This document shows, piece by piece, positions 1 to 10,023 of a DNA stretch of 64,000 nucleotides (position 1 is its first letter; every line of letters starts with the position of its first letter). Below the pieces are notes generated by a model, which worked only from the letters and a program-made list of their open reading frames with translations, was not told the DNA's origin and made no database searches. A program made the translations under genes and the position numbers. The stretch comes from JADJXV01 sp046328995 (GTDB taxonomy: Bacteria; Bacteroidota; Ignavibacteria; Kapaibacteriales; UBA961): assembly GCA_046328995.1 (NCBI GenBank), contig JAXLVN010000001.1, positions 1,054,001-1,118,000 on the forward strand, read 5' to 3'.

Positions 1-1569
1 ACGGCAGTAACTCTTTCAAATACAAAAATTTATGGACTTAAGGGATATGTTCATGTTCTCTCAGGCGGTGTCATTACTCTCCAGCCAGGTACCATTGTTC
101 TAGGTGATGAAGTCGGTGTAAACTCGGCGCTTATTATCAATCGCGGCGCTAAAATTAACGCAGTCGGTACCCCGAATCTCCCGATTATCTTCACCAGCAG
201 CGCACCTCCGGGTCAACGTGCAGCCGGTGACTGGGGCGGACTCATCATCCTCGGCAAAGCGCGGATTAACAATCCGGGCGGCGAAGCAATTATGGAAGGC
301 GGATTCGATGCAAATGACAAAACAAAGTGGTATTACGGCGGGACGGATGATGATGATAACTCCGGTACACTCAAATATGTACGTGTAGAGTTCGGTGGAA
401 TTGCCCTTCAGCCGAACCAAGAATTAAACGGTATCACTCTTGGCGGTGTAGGTCGTGGTACGACGATCGATTATGTCCAATCCAGCTACGCTAATGATGA
501 TGGTTTTGAATGGTTCGGCGGAACGGTGAACGCAAAACATATCATCGTCAATGGCGCGCTCGATGATGATTTTGATACAGATAACGGCTTTAGCGGTAAA
601 ATTCAATTCGGTGTCGGTCAACGCTATAAAAATCGTGCTGACCAATCGACAAGTCAGGCATTTGAATCGGATAATGATGCGAGCGGTTCGAATAACCAAC
701 CCTACACATCGGCAGTCTTTAGCAACATGACACTTGTCGGTCCACTTGCCGATACTGCTACGGTTCCCAACTCTCGGTTCGGCGCCGGCGCACAAATCCG
801 CAGAAACTCACGCGAAAGTATCGTCAATTCCATCTTCCTCGGCTGGGGACGCGGTATTGAAATTTCATCAGTCGGCACGATGAATGCGATGAAAGCTGAC
901 TCTATGCTCGTCAAAAACTGCGCATGGTTCGGTGTAAAAACTACATGGGTTAATCTTGCCGGCGGCACTCCTCCGACGGGCTTTGATGCGAATTGGCTTG
1001 CCAAGCCGGAATATGGAAATATTCTTGACAAAGCAACGCCGAATGATGCACAGCTTGAAAATCCGTTCGTCGAAACTACCTTCAACCCGCAGCCCAAAAC
1101 AGGTTCGCCTGTACTCACGGGTGCTACCTTTACCAAAACAGGTACGGTCGTCGGTATCGACGATGATTACTTCGAGAAAGTAGCATATCGCGGTGCATTT
1201 GGATTACAACGCTGGGACTTACCATGGTCAAATTACGACCCGATTAACACAGATTACAAAGCACAGGAAGTAGTTGGTGTAGAAGAAGATGCACAGATTT
1301 CAGGAGTTGCTGTCGAAGTATTGCCGAATCCTGCAGCTGACTACGCGACCGTACGGTATGCGCTTTCATCTTCAAGTAAAGTGTCTGTACGTTTATCGAA
1401 CGCTATCGGTACCGTGGCTGAGAATTTTGTGAATAATGAATTCCAATCGGAAGGTGTCTATCAATTTGGTATCAATACCTCCAATCTCCCCAATGGTATG
1501 TATTTCTTACAAGTTATTACACAAGGCGGCAGCAAAATCACCACACAGAAAATTACGGTAGTTCGGTAA
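1..1569 (+). CDS. T9SS-sorted surface protein, 5' end outside window
   Basis: The reading frame is open from base 1, so this is the C-terminal 522 residues of a longer protein. The visible part is rich in Gly, Asn and Asp, with motifs such as GDWGGLIILGKA and a right-handed beta-helix feel, as in large Bacteroidota surface proteins that lack a defined enzyme activity. The last ~85 residues (from about VEVLPNPAADYATVRY to the end KITVVR) form a type A T9SS sorting domain: PNPA motif, a beta-sandwich pattern, and NGMYFLQV near the end. The protein is therefore probably exported to the periplasm and then anchored or secreted by the Por system. A rho-independent terminator follows at once. The function is unknown; the secretion route is the solid part. 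Confidence 0.85.
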   Translation, partial: TAVTLSNTKIYGLKGYVHVLSGGVITLQPGTIVLGDEVGVNSALIINRGAKINAVGTPNLPIIFTSSAPPGQRAAGDWGGLIILGKARINNPGGEAIMEGGFDANDKTKWYYGGTDDDDNSGTLKYVRVEFGGIALQPNQELNGITLGGVGRGTTIDYVQSSYANDDGFEWFGGTVNAKHIIVNGALDDDFDTDNGFSGKIQFGVGQRYKNRADQSTSQAFESDNDASGSNNQPYTSAVFSNMTLVGPLADTATVPNSRFGAGAQIRRNSRESIVNSIFLGWGRGIEISSVGTMNAMKADSMLVKNCAWFGVKTTWVNLAGGTPPTGFDANWLAKPEYGNILDKATPNDAQLENPFVETTFNPQPKTGSPVLTGATFTKTGTVVGIDDDYFEKVAYRGAFGLQRWDLPWSNYDPINTDYKAQEVVGVEEDAQISGVAVEVLPNPAADYATVRYALSSSSKVSVRLSNAIGTVAENFVNNEFQSEGVYQFGINTSNLPNGMYFLQVITQGGSKITTQKITVVR

Positions 1570-1592
1570 GATTCGAGTGTAGATTTTCATTC

Positions 1593-1631
1593 AAGGGCTT
1601 TCTTCTATTCGGAGAAAGCCCTTTGTATTTT
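1593..1631 (+). terminator. Rho-independent terminator after the T9SS protein
   Basis: A perfect 11-bp stem (AAGGGCTTTCT at 1593-1603 pairing with 1613-1623) is followed by a T-rich run. It lies 24 bp after the stop codon of the first gene and separates it from pheT. Confidence 0.85.
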
Positions 1632-1771
1632 TGCTGAACAATATGTATCAAAGCCAGCATATATTCCCTCCAACTTTTTTGTTCCTCAAGGAATTGGTAT
1701 TTTTGTGTAAAAATCTGTTCTTCATGGGAATCAACGCGCTTCCCTATCAACATCATCCTCAGAATTAACCT

Positions 1772-4180
1772 ATGAAAATTTCGAATAATTGGCTTAAAGA
1801 ATTTGTGAATTTCACCCACACCCCGGATGAACTCTCGGACGCTCTCACCATGCTCGGCATCGAAGTCGAGGCAATGGAAGATGAAGGTAGAAAATTCCGT
1901 GGATTCTTTATTGGTAAAGTGCTTACCCGTGAAAAACATCCCAACGCCGACAAACTCTCCGTCTGCACCGTTACGCTCGGTGAAGGCGAGCAAACTATTG
2001 TCTGTGGCGCTCCGAATGTAGCTGCAGGACAAACTGTCGTCGTCGCTACCCAAGGCGCGATCGTCCCTTCGGCAGGATTCGAAATTGCACTCAGGAAAAT
2101 CCGCGGCGTCGAGTCGAATGGTATGATTTGCAGCCGCGCCGAGCTCGGCGTAGGTGAAGATGATGGCGGAATTTGGGTACTGCCGGAAGGTACGCCGCTC
2201 GGCATGCCACTTGCCGATTATCTGGGCGTCAATGACATTATCTATGAAATCGGCATCACACCGAATCGCGCCGACTGCCTTTCGCATCTCGGTATCGCCC
2301 GTGAAATCGCTGCGCTTGATGCGACATCGGTACGTATGCCCCCCGTGCAACTCCCCCGTAACGAGCCACTTTCCTCCTTTCAAATTACCATCGAAGACCC
2401 CGCAAAATGTCCACGCTACGCCGCCCGCATCGTTCGGAATGTACGCGTACAGGAATCACCTGACTGGCTCAAGAACCGCCTGACATCTCTCGGGCTACGT
2501 CCCCGTAATGCAGTCGTCGATGTGACCAATCTCGTGCTCATGGAATGCGGTCAACCGCTTCATGCCTTTGATGCCGATACGATTACCGATCGTCATATTA
2601 TTGTCAAGACTGCCCGTGACGGTGAGAAATTCACAACACTCGACAGCAAAGAACGCATGCTTGACGGCGAAATGCTCATGATCTGCGATGCAGTGCGACC
2701 GGTAGCAATTGCCGGAGTAATGGGCGGTGAAAATAGTGAAATCACCGATCAGACGACCACCGTTTTTATCGAATCTGCATATTTTAATCCTTCGTCTATC
2801 CGCCGTACCGGCAAGAAATTAGGAATATCGAGCGATGCGTCGTACAGGTTCGAACGTGGCGTCGATATCGATAATCTGCTCTACGCGCTTGACCGCGCAG
2901 CAACGCTCATCGCCGAGCTGACCGGCGGCACCATAGACAATGGTATGACCGATGTCTATCCCACTCGGCAAGCTGAAAAAAAGTGTTCGATGCGATTCGA
3001 CCGGGCGAGATCTATTATTGGAATTCACATCGAAAACAGCACGATGACTTCCCTCCTCGAGCGGATTGGATGCGTGATTACGGCGACAACAGACGAAGCC
3101 GTATCGCTTATCGCGCCAAGCTACCGCGTGGATATTTCCGAGGAAATTGACCTCATTGAAGAAGTAGCGCGGATGATTAATTATGATAATATCGACCCCG
3201 ATTTATCTTCGAAATTTCCGTCCGGTGTGGCAATTGCACCGAAATTTTTGAAGCCGGGAGTGCGGGATATTATTCGCAATTTCTTTACTCAACAAGGTTT
3301 TAATGAAATTCTAACCTATTCATTTTTGGATAAAGCCGGCGCTGCGGTGTTTACGGAGAATCCGATCGAACTCGCCAATCCACTCGGTGAGGAGTTCTCG
3401 GTTCTGCGGCCGAGTATGCTGCCGGCGATGATGAAGACCCTCGAGCGGAATCTGCGGAACGGACAAACAATGCTCCGTCTATTTGATATTGGCAAGACCT
3501 TCCACCATGCTCCTTGGGCGAAGACCTTTATTCCGGGTATCGAAGAGCGTGAGCATCTTTGTATAGCCATTGCAGGGAACGATATGCACAAGCATTGGAG
3601 CGCAAAAGAACGTGCGGTCGATTTCTACGATTTGAAAGGAATCATCGAAGATTTATGTGCTGAGCTGCATATTGTGGGAATTAAATATCGGACTCCTAAA
3701 GCCGAAAGCAGTATATTTACCGCCAATGCTGTCGAAATCGTTGCTAAAAATGGTGCCCTTCTCGGTACATTCGGTGAGATTTCTCCTTCGTACCGATCGG
3801 CGTACGGCATGACGACAGAAGTCTTCGCAGCAGAATGGAATCTTTCGGCGCTCTATGCTGTTCAGCCGGTCAAGAGCTCGTATCGGCCCGTACCTCATTT
3901 CCCGGAAGTCAAGCGCGATGTAGCATTTGTGACGTCGGCGGATGTAGCTTCGGATGCACTGGTAAAGGCAATTCAACAATCGGCAGGTCCATTATTGAAG
4001 AATATTTCGGTCTTCGACGTGTTCGAAGGCAAAGCACTCGGTGAAGGCAAGAAGTCGCTTGCATATTCACTGACCTTTCAATCGCCGGAACGAACGCTCG
4101 TCGAGCAGGATATACAGACTGCGATGACCTCGATTATCGGCGCTGTTGAGAAATCGACGGGCGCTCTGCTGCGCGAGTGA
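1772..4180 (+). CDS. pheT: Phenylalanine--tRNA ligase beta subunit
   Basis: This is the beta chain of the alpha2beta2 phenylalanyl-tRNA synthetase, cytoplasmic. At 802 aa it is full length for the bacterial family. It starts with the typical MKISNNWLKEFV, followed by the EMAP/OB tRNA-binding domain (about 40-150), B3/B4 editing region (about 215-360), B5 (about 405-470), a catalytic-like core, and the anticodon-binding FDX-ACB domain, which begins near VPHFPEVKRDVAFV (about 708). pheS is not adjacent in this window. A possible promoter -7 element (TATTTTTG, 1698-1705) lies 67 bp upstream, but its -33 partner is poorly spaced. Confidence 0.97.
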   Translation: MKISNNWLKEFVNFTHTPDELSDALTMLGIEVEAMEDEGRKFRGFFIGKVLTREKHPNADKLSVCTVTLGEGEQTIVCGAPNVAAGQTVVVATQGAIVPSAGFEIALRKIRGVESNGMICSRAELGVGEDDGGIWVLPEGTPLGMPLADYLGVNDIIYEIGITPNRADCLSHLGIAREIAALDATSVRMPPVQLPRNEPLSSFQITIEDPAKCPRYAARIVRNVRVQESPDWLKNRLTSLGLRPRNAVVDVTNLVLMECGQPLHAFDADTITDRHIIVKTARDGEKFTTLDSKERMLDGEMLMICDAVRPVAIAGVMGGENSEITDQTTTVFIESAYFNPSSIRRTGKKLGISSDASYRFERGVDIDNLLYALDRAATLIAELTGGTIDNGMTDVYPTRQAEKKCSMRFDRARSIIGIHIENSTMTSLLERIGCVITATTDEAVSLIAPSYRVDISEEIDLIEEVARMINYDNIDPDLSSKFPSGVAIAPKFLKPGVRDIIRNFFTQQGFNEILTYSFLDKAGAAVFTENPIELANPLGEEFSVLRPSMLPAMMKTLERNLRNGQTMLRLFDIGKTFHHAPWAKTFIPGIEEREHLCIAIAGNDMHKHWSAKERAVDFYDLKGIIEDLCAELHIVGIKYRTPKAESSIFTANAVEIVAKNGALLGTFGEISPSYRSAYGMTTEVFAAEWNLSALYAVQPVKSSYRPVPHFPEVKRDVAFVTSADVASDALVKAIQQSAGPLLKNISVFDVFEGKALGEGKKSLAYSLTFQSPERTLVEQDIQTAMTSIIGAVEKSTGALLRE

Positions 4181-4285
4181 GCACGAGGGAACTTTCTGTC
4201 ATCAAGGCAAGTATGAGCCATACAGCGTCTATGGACGACGTTACGGACTCAGCTCCAATTATCCATCAATCAAAGTAGAATTCCA

Positions 4286-5071
4286 ATGAAAAGACCGATA
4301 GTACAGTATCTTGTCGTTGTCATGACAGCACTTCTTGCCTCATACGGATGCATGCGGGCTCAGATTATTAACTATGTGGCGTATGATTCTTTGCTGCAGA
4401 AAAATGTCGCCGGCGGGAAAGTATATTATAACGGCTTCCGGAATATGATGTTTGAAGAATTTATCTACAGCTTGTATTCCATTCATCCTGATGAATTTAC
4501 GAAAAATGACCAGCTTGCTTTTTGGCTCAATGCCTACAATGCATTTGTCATTCACAGCGTGAAAAATTATGGTGAATTGTCCTCACCAAAACAAAAAGTC
4601 GGCTTTTTTGACTTCGATAAATTCGAAGTAGCAGGCATGACACTCACGCTGAATCAGATAGAAAATGACATGATAAGGCCATTATTTAACACTTATTTGG
4701 TTCATTTCGGTCTGGTCTGTGCAGCCAACGACTGTCCAAATCTGCCCTCTAAGGCATATTGTGGAGCGACGGTGCGGCAGCAGCTCGAGCAAAACGCCCG
4801 CGATTTTATCCGTTCGCCCAAAGGTGCGCAGCTTGACCGCGCCGGCAAGACTCTCCGTATCTCGCAGATATTTAATTGGTATAAGCGCGATTTTGAAATG
4901 GGCGGCAAGAAACTTGTCGATATTATTGCGCTCTATGCCAGCCCCGAAGATGCCGACTTTATCAAGAAAAACAAAGCAGATATTACGATTGAATTCATGG
5001 AGTATGACTGGAAAGTCAATGCGACAAAGACGGTTCCTCAGCCCGTAGTTGTCAAGCCGTTCTGTAAGTAA
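4286..5071 (+). CDS. DUF547 domain protein, exported
   Basis: 261 aa. The N-terminus has a hydrophobic segment (about 8-20) ending near YGCMRAQ, consistent with a signal peptide; the cysteine does not sit in a canonical lipobox, so lipoprotein status is uncertain. The rest matches the DUF547 family: DQLAFWLNAYNAFVIHSV, a central AANDCPNLP segment and a C-terminal FNWYKRDFE motif. The family has no firmly established reaction; its conserved Asn, Cys and His residues hint at a papain-like fold, which is inference. It lies between pheT and the FAD reductase with gaps over 100 bp, so it is probably monocistronic. Confidence 0.85.
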   Translation: MKRPIVQYLVVVMTALLASYGCMRAQIINYVAYDSLLQKNVAGGKVYYNGFRNMMFEEFIYSLYSIHPDEFTKNDQLAFWLNAYNAFVIHSVKNYGELSSPKQKVGFFDFDKFEVAGMTLTLNQIENDMIRPLFNTYLVHFGLVCAANDCPNLPSKAYCGATVRQQLEQNARDFIRSPKGAQLDRAGKTLRISQIFNWYKRDFEMGGKKLVDIIALYASPEDADFIKKNKADITIEFMEYDWKVNATKTVPQPVVVKPFCK

Positions 5072-5211
5072 GTGCCATGTATCAAAGAGGCATACCGGCT
5101 CGTAACGGCTGCCTCTCCCCGGGCACCAAAACGGAAATCCCGTTCAGTCGATCCGCTGTCAGTACTTCTCGATGGTAATTACAGTTCTACTCTTCTACTT
5201 CTCCCAATCGC

Positions 5212-6555
5212 ATGCGTCATATAGTACTTATTGGCAATGGTATCGCCGGAATAACAGCTGCACGGCATATCCGCAAGCGCAGTAATGACCGTATCACTAT
5301 TGTCTCCTCGGAAACTCCGCATTTCTTCTCCCGCCCGGCGCTCATGTATGTGTATATGGGGCATTTAAAATTCGAACATACCAAGCCCTATGAAGATTGG
5401 TTCTGGGCAAAAAACCGAATTGAACTCGTACATGATTATGCTGAACGTATCGATACGACGCACAAACAGGTGCACCTGAAGTCCGGTACTCCCCTTTCGT
5501 ATGACGTCCTTATCCTTGCGACCGGTTCCGTTCCCAATACAACAGACCGTATCAGCCCGGACATCATCGGCGTGCAGGGATTGTATTCCAAGCAGGATCT
5601 TGAACACATGGAAACGGCTACCCGCGGCATTTCCCGGGGCGTGGTCATTGGCGGTGGACTCATCGGCATTGAAGTAGCGGAAATGCTCCACTCCCGGCAT
5701 ATTCCCGTGACAATGGTAGTGCGAGAATCCTCTTATTGGAATTCGGTCCTTCCACCGGAAGAATCGCTGATGATCAACCGACATATCCGACATCAGGGTA
5801 TAGACTTGCGCTTAGAGACAGAACTACAGGACATTCAAACGGATGACAACCGACATGTCCAAAGTGTACGGACAAATAAAAGCGATGTGATACCGGCCGA
5901 ATTTGTAGCGCTGACGATAGGTGTACGGCCGAACATCGGACTGGCTACGGCATCCTCAATTCCTACGAACCGGGGAATTTGTGTCAATGAATGGTTCGAG
6001 ACCTCCCTGCCTGATGTCTATGCGATCGGTGATTGCGCAGAAATTCTTGATACCGGCAGCAGTGCAGGCAGAGTCGAACAGCTCTGGTACACCGCCGAAA
6101 TGCACGGAGAAACCGTCGCACGCACTATCTGCGGTGAACGTACACGGTATGAGCGGGGTATTTTCTTTAATTCAGCCAAATTCTTCGATATAGAGTATCA
6201 GACCTATGGACAGGTCAATGCTCATGTGCCGGGCGAACAGTCCCTCTTCTACGAGCATCCGGACCACCGGCGTTCGATACGTATTGTCTATACATCAGAA
6301 CATGTTATCGGATTCAACCTGCTTGGCATTCGGTATCGGCATGCCGTGTGTGAGGAATGGATTGCCCAAAAGCGCAGTATCGATTATGTCCTTGAGCACA
6401 TCGAACAGGCCAATTTTGACCCCGAGTTCTTCGAGCGATTCGAGCCGGCACTCCTTGCAGCATACCGGCAGCAAACAGGGCGAGAAATTCATCTCAAAAA
6501 ACAGCGTTCGTTCTTTGGGTTCAAGCAATTTCTGCGTTCGGTCTCATCCTCATGA
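5212..6555 (+). CDS. FAD-dependent pyridine nucleotide-disulfide-type oxidoreductase
   Basis: 447 aa, with the two-dinucleotide-domain layout of NirB-type / rubredoxin-reductase flavoproteins. The FAD-binding GNGIAG is at residues 8-13, a second Rossmann motif GGGLIG (NADH binding) at 147-152, and the FAD ribityl-binding VYAIGDCAE around 269-277. There is no CxxxxC redox disulfide, so it is an electron-transfer flavoprotein rather than a disulfide reductase. The next gene encodes a membrane protein with two 4Fe-4S clusters, and the two probably pass electrons between NAD(P)H and a membrane partner (inference from context). The electron acceptor is not identifiable. Confidence 0.88.
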   Translation: MRHIVLIGNGIAGITAARHIRKRSNDRITIVSSETPHFFSRPALMYVYMGHLKFEHTKPYEDWFWAKNRIELVHDYAERIDTTHKQVHLKSGTPLSYDVLILATGSVPNTTDRISPDIIGVQGLYSKQDLEHMETATRGISRGVVIGGGLIGIEVAEMLHSRHIPVTMVVRESSYWNSVLPPEESLMINRHIRHQGIDLRLETELQDIQTDDNRHVQSVRTNKSDVIPAEFVALTIGVRPNIGLATASSIPTNRGICVNEWFETSLPDVYAIGDCAEILDTGSSAGRVEQLWYTAEMHGETVARTICGERTRYERGIFFNSAKFFDIEYQTYGQVNAHVPGEQSLFYEHPDHRRSIRIVYTSEHVIGFNLLGIRYRHAVCEEWIAQKRSIDYVLEHIEQANFDPEFFERFEPALLAAYRQQTGREIHLKKQRSFFGFKQFLRSVSSS

Positions 6556-6648
6556 TAACGACGCCAATGGAGCATGCGGCCGAAGATAACGACCGCTTAC
6601 AGCAAATAATCCACAACATTTGATTCATTTGAACTACGACGTATCTCC

Positions 6649-7959
6649 ATGAACCTGATACAAATAGAAATCCCGCAGCCATCGCATCCCCGGGAATCGA
6701 TTCTCAAAAAAATCGGCGGTGCGGTCGTTGCTCTCGGCATGCTGATATTCCTTGCGGGAGCTACAGGTGCATTTGAGCATCATGTACTCCTGTACTGCCT
6801 CGGTAGCCTTGGTATGGCTACTCTTGGAGGGATTCTTTTTATTCTTCCCGACCGCAGCAACGGTCTGCCGGGAATTAAAAATAATGGAGTGATGTTCAGC
6901 TCAGCGTCCAATCGTGGCGCAGTAGCATGGGCGACAGCGGTGTTTCTCACGGGGTTCTATATACTCCTCTACTGGTATCCTGAATATTTAAAAGGGCTTA
7001 TTCAATCAACGGATGTATTGAGCACTATGCTCACCGGTAAGCCCGCTAACCAATGGTTCCTCTACGGCACCATGTACACGCTCACCATTCTGGTCATGGG
7101 CATGAAAATGCTCTTTAAATACAGACACAGCAGATATCAAATAGTGCGAACTCTTTCGGTGATGTTTTTTCAGCTTGTGTTTTCGTATCTGATACCGCAT
7201 ATGTTGGAAGCATTTCAGCAGCCGGAGTATTATTTCTCTTATTTTTGGCCATTAAAAACCGGTGTTCTTTTTCCCGGTGACCTCCAATGGCTATGGTCGC
7301 AGCCCGGAGCGTTATCGCATTTCATGGTGATCTGGGGTATCATAATGTCTATTATCGGCGTGCCGGTCCTCACGTATTTTTTCGGAAAGCGCTGGTACTG
7401 TTCGTATGTCTGCGGCTGTGGCGGACTCGCCGAAACCATGGGCGACCCATACCGGCAGAATTCCGATAAATCACTTAAAGCATGGAAGATAGAACGTTGG
7501 ATGGTGCATTCTGTTCTGCTGTTTGTAACGCTCACCACAGGATTATTATGGGCGAATTCATATTATGGCGGTGCGCTTCTCGGTAGGATGTCGATGTATT
7601 TCTCACAGTGGTACGGGTTTTTGATCGGAGCAGCATTTTCGGGTGTGATCGGAGTAGGATTTTATCCGCTGATGGGTTCGAGGGTTTGGTGTCGCTTCGG
7701 CTGTCCTCAAGCAGCAATTCTCGGAATTTTTCAAAAATACTTCTCCCGTTTTCGCATTACAACCAATGGCAGTCAGTGTATTTCCTGCGGTAATTGTTCT
7801 ACGTATTGTGAAATGGGAATAGATGTACGGGCGTATGCGCAGCGTGGTGAGAATATTGTACGAGCATCCTGTGTCGGCTGTGGTGTCTGCTCGTCGGTCT
7901 GCCCGCGGGGCGTCCTGAATTTAGAGAATGGACCTGTTACCGGTAGAGTTACCAAGTAA
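6649..7959 (+). CDS. Membrane 4Fe-4S ferredoxin-type protein (NapH/NosR/CcoG-like)
   Basis: 436 aa with about six to eight predicted membrane segments. Between and after them lie four Cys clusters: YCSYVCGCGG (Cys 251, 255, 257), WCRFGCP (Cys 348, 352), CISCGNCSTYCEMG (377-387) and CVGCGVCSSVCP (408-418). The CxxxCP-like motif between helices followed by two ferredoxin motifs is the architecture of NapH/NosR/CcoG/RdxA proteins, which carry electrons across or along the membrane. The first ferredoxin motif lacks the usual proline after the last Cys. It lies 93 bp after the FAD reductase and 30 bp before the glycosyltransferase gene. The exact redox partner is unknown. Confidence 0.88.
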   Translation: MNLIQIEIPQPSHPRESILKKIGGAVVALGMLIFLAGATGAFEHHVLLYCLGSLGMATLGGILFILPDRSNGLPGIKNNGVMFSSASNRGAVAWATAVFLTGFYILLYWYPEYLKGLIQSTDVLSTMLTGKPANQWFLYGTMYTLTILVMGMKMLFKYRHSRYQIVRTLSVMFFQLVFSYLIPHMLEAFQQPEYYFSYFWPLKTGVLFPGDLQWLWSQPGALSHFMVIWGIIMSIIGVPVLTYFFGKRWYCSYVCGCGGLAETMGDPYRQNSDKSLKAWKIERWMVHSVLLFVTLTTGLLWANSYYGGALLGRMSMYFSQWYGFLIGAAFSGVIGVGFYPLMGSRVWCRFGCPQAAILGIFQKYFSRFRITTNGSQCISCGNCSTYCEMGIDVRAYAQRGENIVRASCVGCGVCSSVCPRGVLNLENGPVTGRVTK

Positions 7960-7989
7960 CTATCACTATTAGGAAATATAATCCCCGGA

Positions 7990-9369
7990 ATGTATAATCA
8001 ATCCTCTCTCCAACCTGCTCACCGGCATTTGCTTCTTGCTGTCTATTGCTTGCTTTTCGTGGGTTATGTGCTCCTTCCTCCCGTACGGAATGCCACTAAT
8101 ACGCATTATTTCCTTGCTCTGTTTACGATCCATACCGGTATCGGGATTATTGCCTTGCGATGTGCATCTACAGCGATTGCCGCGCGTCCTATTCTGGCCT
8201 GGGCAGTATTTTTGAGTTCCCGACTCCTTATTTTCCCGATGCTTCCCTGGCTCTCGGATGATGTGTTTGGGTATTTATGGCAAGGCACTCTCACGCTTAA
8301 CGGGTGGAACTGTTATGTCTATCCTGCCAATGCACCGGACGTGGCGTATTTACGCTCTCCGCTCTATGACCTGCTGGCCTACAAGGCGCATCCGGCTATT
8401 TATCCGCCCCTTGCGGAGATGGGTATTGCATTGGGAGCCTGGCTCGGAGGGCTTGTCTCTTCTTCCTGGCAGAGTGCATTGATGGGATGGAAAGTGGTGC
8501 TTTTGCTCGCAGAAGCGCTTGGATTCTGGCTCCTGCTGAAGGCACGAAAGCATGTGCCGTTTTTCTCTCCGGCATTCTATCTCCTTCTTCCGCTTCCGGT
8601 TGTAGAAATTATGGGGCAGGCGCATAACGATGGTCTCGTGCTCGCTCCGTTGGGTGGATTAATCTATCTCATGGCTCGGCTGTGGAATAGTCCATCGCTG
8701 CGGCGGGAGTCTCTGACAGGCGCGCTCCTTGCTGCAATGACGATGATCAAGCTCATACCGGCTGTGATGCTGCTGCCTTTACTGCGACTACGGATATCGG
8801 TACTACAAAAAGTAATTCTATGTATCTCCTTTGGTACTCTATCGGTTGCACTGGCTGCGGTGTTTTTTTACGATAGCCGCGCTCTTCATAATTTTTTGGA
8901 AATTCTTCAGTTTTATAATCAAACGCAGTTCAACAGTCCACTTCTTCAGCTCATTCGCGGCATACTCGAGCTGTTACAGGTACCGAACTGGTGGCTTGTC
9001 GCGCCATCGGTGATATCAGTGCTACGGTTGTCCGGGATTGTGATGATTGGACTGATGATGAAACCGGTATCTTTCCGCGCCGGAAGCATGCAATTGCTGG
9101 CTATTTTCTCAGCTGCGACACTCATTTCCCCGAAAGTACATCCCTGGTATTGTGTGCCGTTGCTGTTTTTAAACGCCGTCGTCGGCTGGCGCTGGCTCGC
9201 CTATGGAGCTCAGGCGATGATGCTTTCGTACGCTCTTTACGCCGTCACTCCGGAAGCTGAGCAATTCGTGGTGGAATCTCTCGTATGGGTGGGAGTAGTC
9301 ATAGCAATGGTATGGGAATTACGAAACAGCAGGATGAATGCTGTTCCCCGTAATGATATTATATTATAG
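7990..9369 (+). CDS. Polytopic GT-C glycosyltransferase (DUF2029/mannosyltransferase-like)
   Basis: 459 aa with about ten or more hydrophobic segments along its length. The first large loop contains WLSDDVFGYLWQGTL, whose acidic pair is typical of polyprenol-phosphate-sugar-dependent GT-C enzymes, followed by a HPAIYPPLAE segment; a second loop has EIMGQAHNDG. These features match the GT87/DUF2029-like mannosyltransferase group. The predicted role is transfer of a sugar from a lipid carrier on the outer face of the inner membrane, to a lipid or glycan acceptor that cannot be specified. It starts 30 bp after the Fe-S protein and may be co-transcribed, though the functions do not obviously connect. 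Confidence 0.82.
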   Translation: MYNQSSLQPAHRHLLLAVYCLLFVGYVLLPPVRNATNTHYFLALFTIHTGIGIIALRCASTAIAARPILAWAVFLSSRLLIFPMLPWLSDDVFGYLWQGTLTLNGWNCYVYPANAPDVAYLRSPLYDLLAYKAHPAIYPPLAEMGIALGAWLGGLVSSSWQSALMGWKVVLLLAEALGFWLLLKARKHVPFFSPAFYLLLPLPVVEIMGQAHNDGLVLAPLGGLIYLMARLWNSPSLRRESLTGALLAAMTMIKLIPAVMLLPLLRLRISVLQKVILCISFGTLSVALAAVFFYDSRALHNFLEILQFYNQTQFNSPLLQLIRGILELLQVPNWWLVAPSVISVLRLSGIVMIGLMMKPVSFRAGSMQLLAIFSAATLISPKVHPWYCVPLLFLNAVVGWRWLAYGAQAMMLSYALYAVTPEAEQFVVESLVWVGVVIAMVWELRNSRMNAVPRNDIIL

Positions 9370-9390
9370 AACTTCAGCGACGCTCATCCA

Positions 9391-9954
9391 TCAAGCTTTC
9401 CCGCCAAACTCAATGCGTTTATCACCATGCTCAATAATAATTTTACCGGAAGAAATATCGATTTTTAAATCCTTTGTACCTACTTTCCCTTTTACATTGC
9501 CGAGAGTCTTGAGGGTGTCGAAAGCAGTAGTAATATTTCTGCGTTTGAGAATTTTTTTGGCTCCTCGCTCCAAATCTTCATCGCTTGGCATAAATGTACC
9601 GAGTGCATCGAGCGCTAGCCCGAGTCCCCAGCCGAGCATTGGCCATATGAACCAATTTCCTCCCGTCATCAGCGAGACGGCCACGAAGAATGCGTTGACC
9701 ACCAGATACGTACGTAAATGGCTGTAAAATTTACGTTTTTTATTTAGCCGCCATTCATTTTTCGCCTCTTCAAGCGGAGAAATTCCTTCGATATAATCAC
9801 GAATTGCTTCTTCGAGGTCATGCTCGTTTATGCCGAGTTCTCTGGCCGTCGAGACCAAATCATCATGCGAGATATTCCCTTTTGTTCCTTGCTTTTTGAT
9901 GGCATTTTTGAGAATTTGTTCCATCTGCTCGGATGTGTATTTAGAAGGTGCCAT
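9391..9954 (-). CDS. 2TM domain-containing protein
   Basis: 187 aa. The N-terminal ~75 residues are a charged alpha-helical region (EQILKNAIKKQG, HDLEEAIRDYI). A central pair of hydrophobic segments (about 85-115, around LRTYLVVNAFFVAVSLMTGG and FIWPMLGWGLGLALDA) matches the 2TM domain seen in regulators and sensor proteins. The C-terminal ~60 residues are predicted beta-rich and end in DKRIEFGGKA. No enzymatic motif is visible. It converges with the GT-C gene (21 bp between stop codons). It is probably a small inner-membrane protein of unknown role. Confidence 0.7.
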   Translation of the reverse strand: MAPSKYTSEQMEQILKNAIKKQGTKGNISHDDLVSTARELGINEHDLEEAIRDYIEGISPLEEAKNEWRLNKKRKFYSHLRTYLVVNAFFVAVSLMTGGNWFIWPMLGWGLGLALDALGTFMPSDEDLERGAKKILKRRNITTAFDTLKTLGNVKGKVGTKDLKIDISSGKIIIEHGDKRIEFGGKA

Positions 9955-10023
9955 AGCGTAGCTCTGTCATTATTGAACATTATACCATCGATATATGGAT
10001 TTTATTGTCGGGTTGTACATGCA

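Noticed and set aside
4181..4285. Possible leader peptide or small gene between pheT and the DUF547 gene
   Set aside because: A short frame exists but lacks codon pattern, start context or terminator-like structures.
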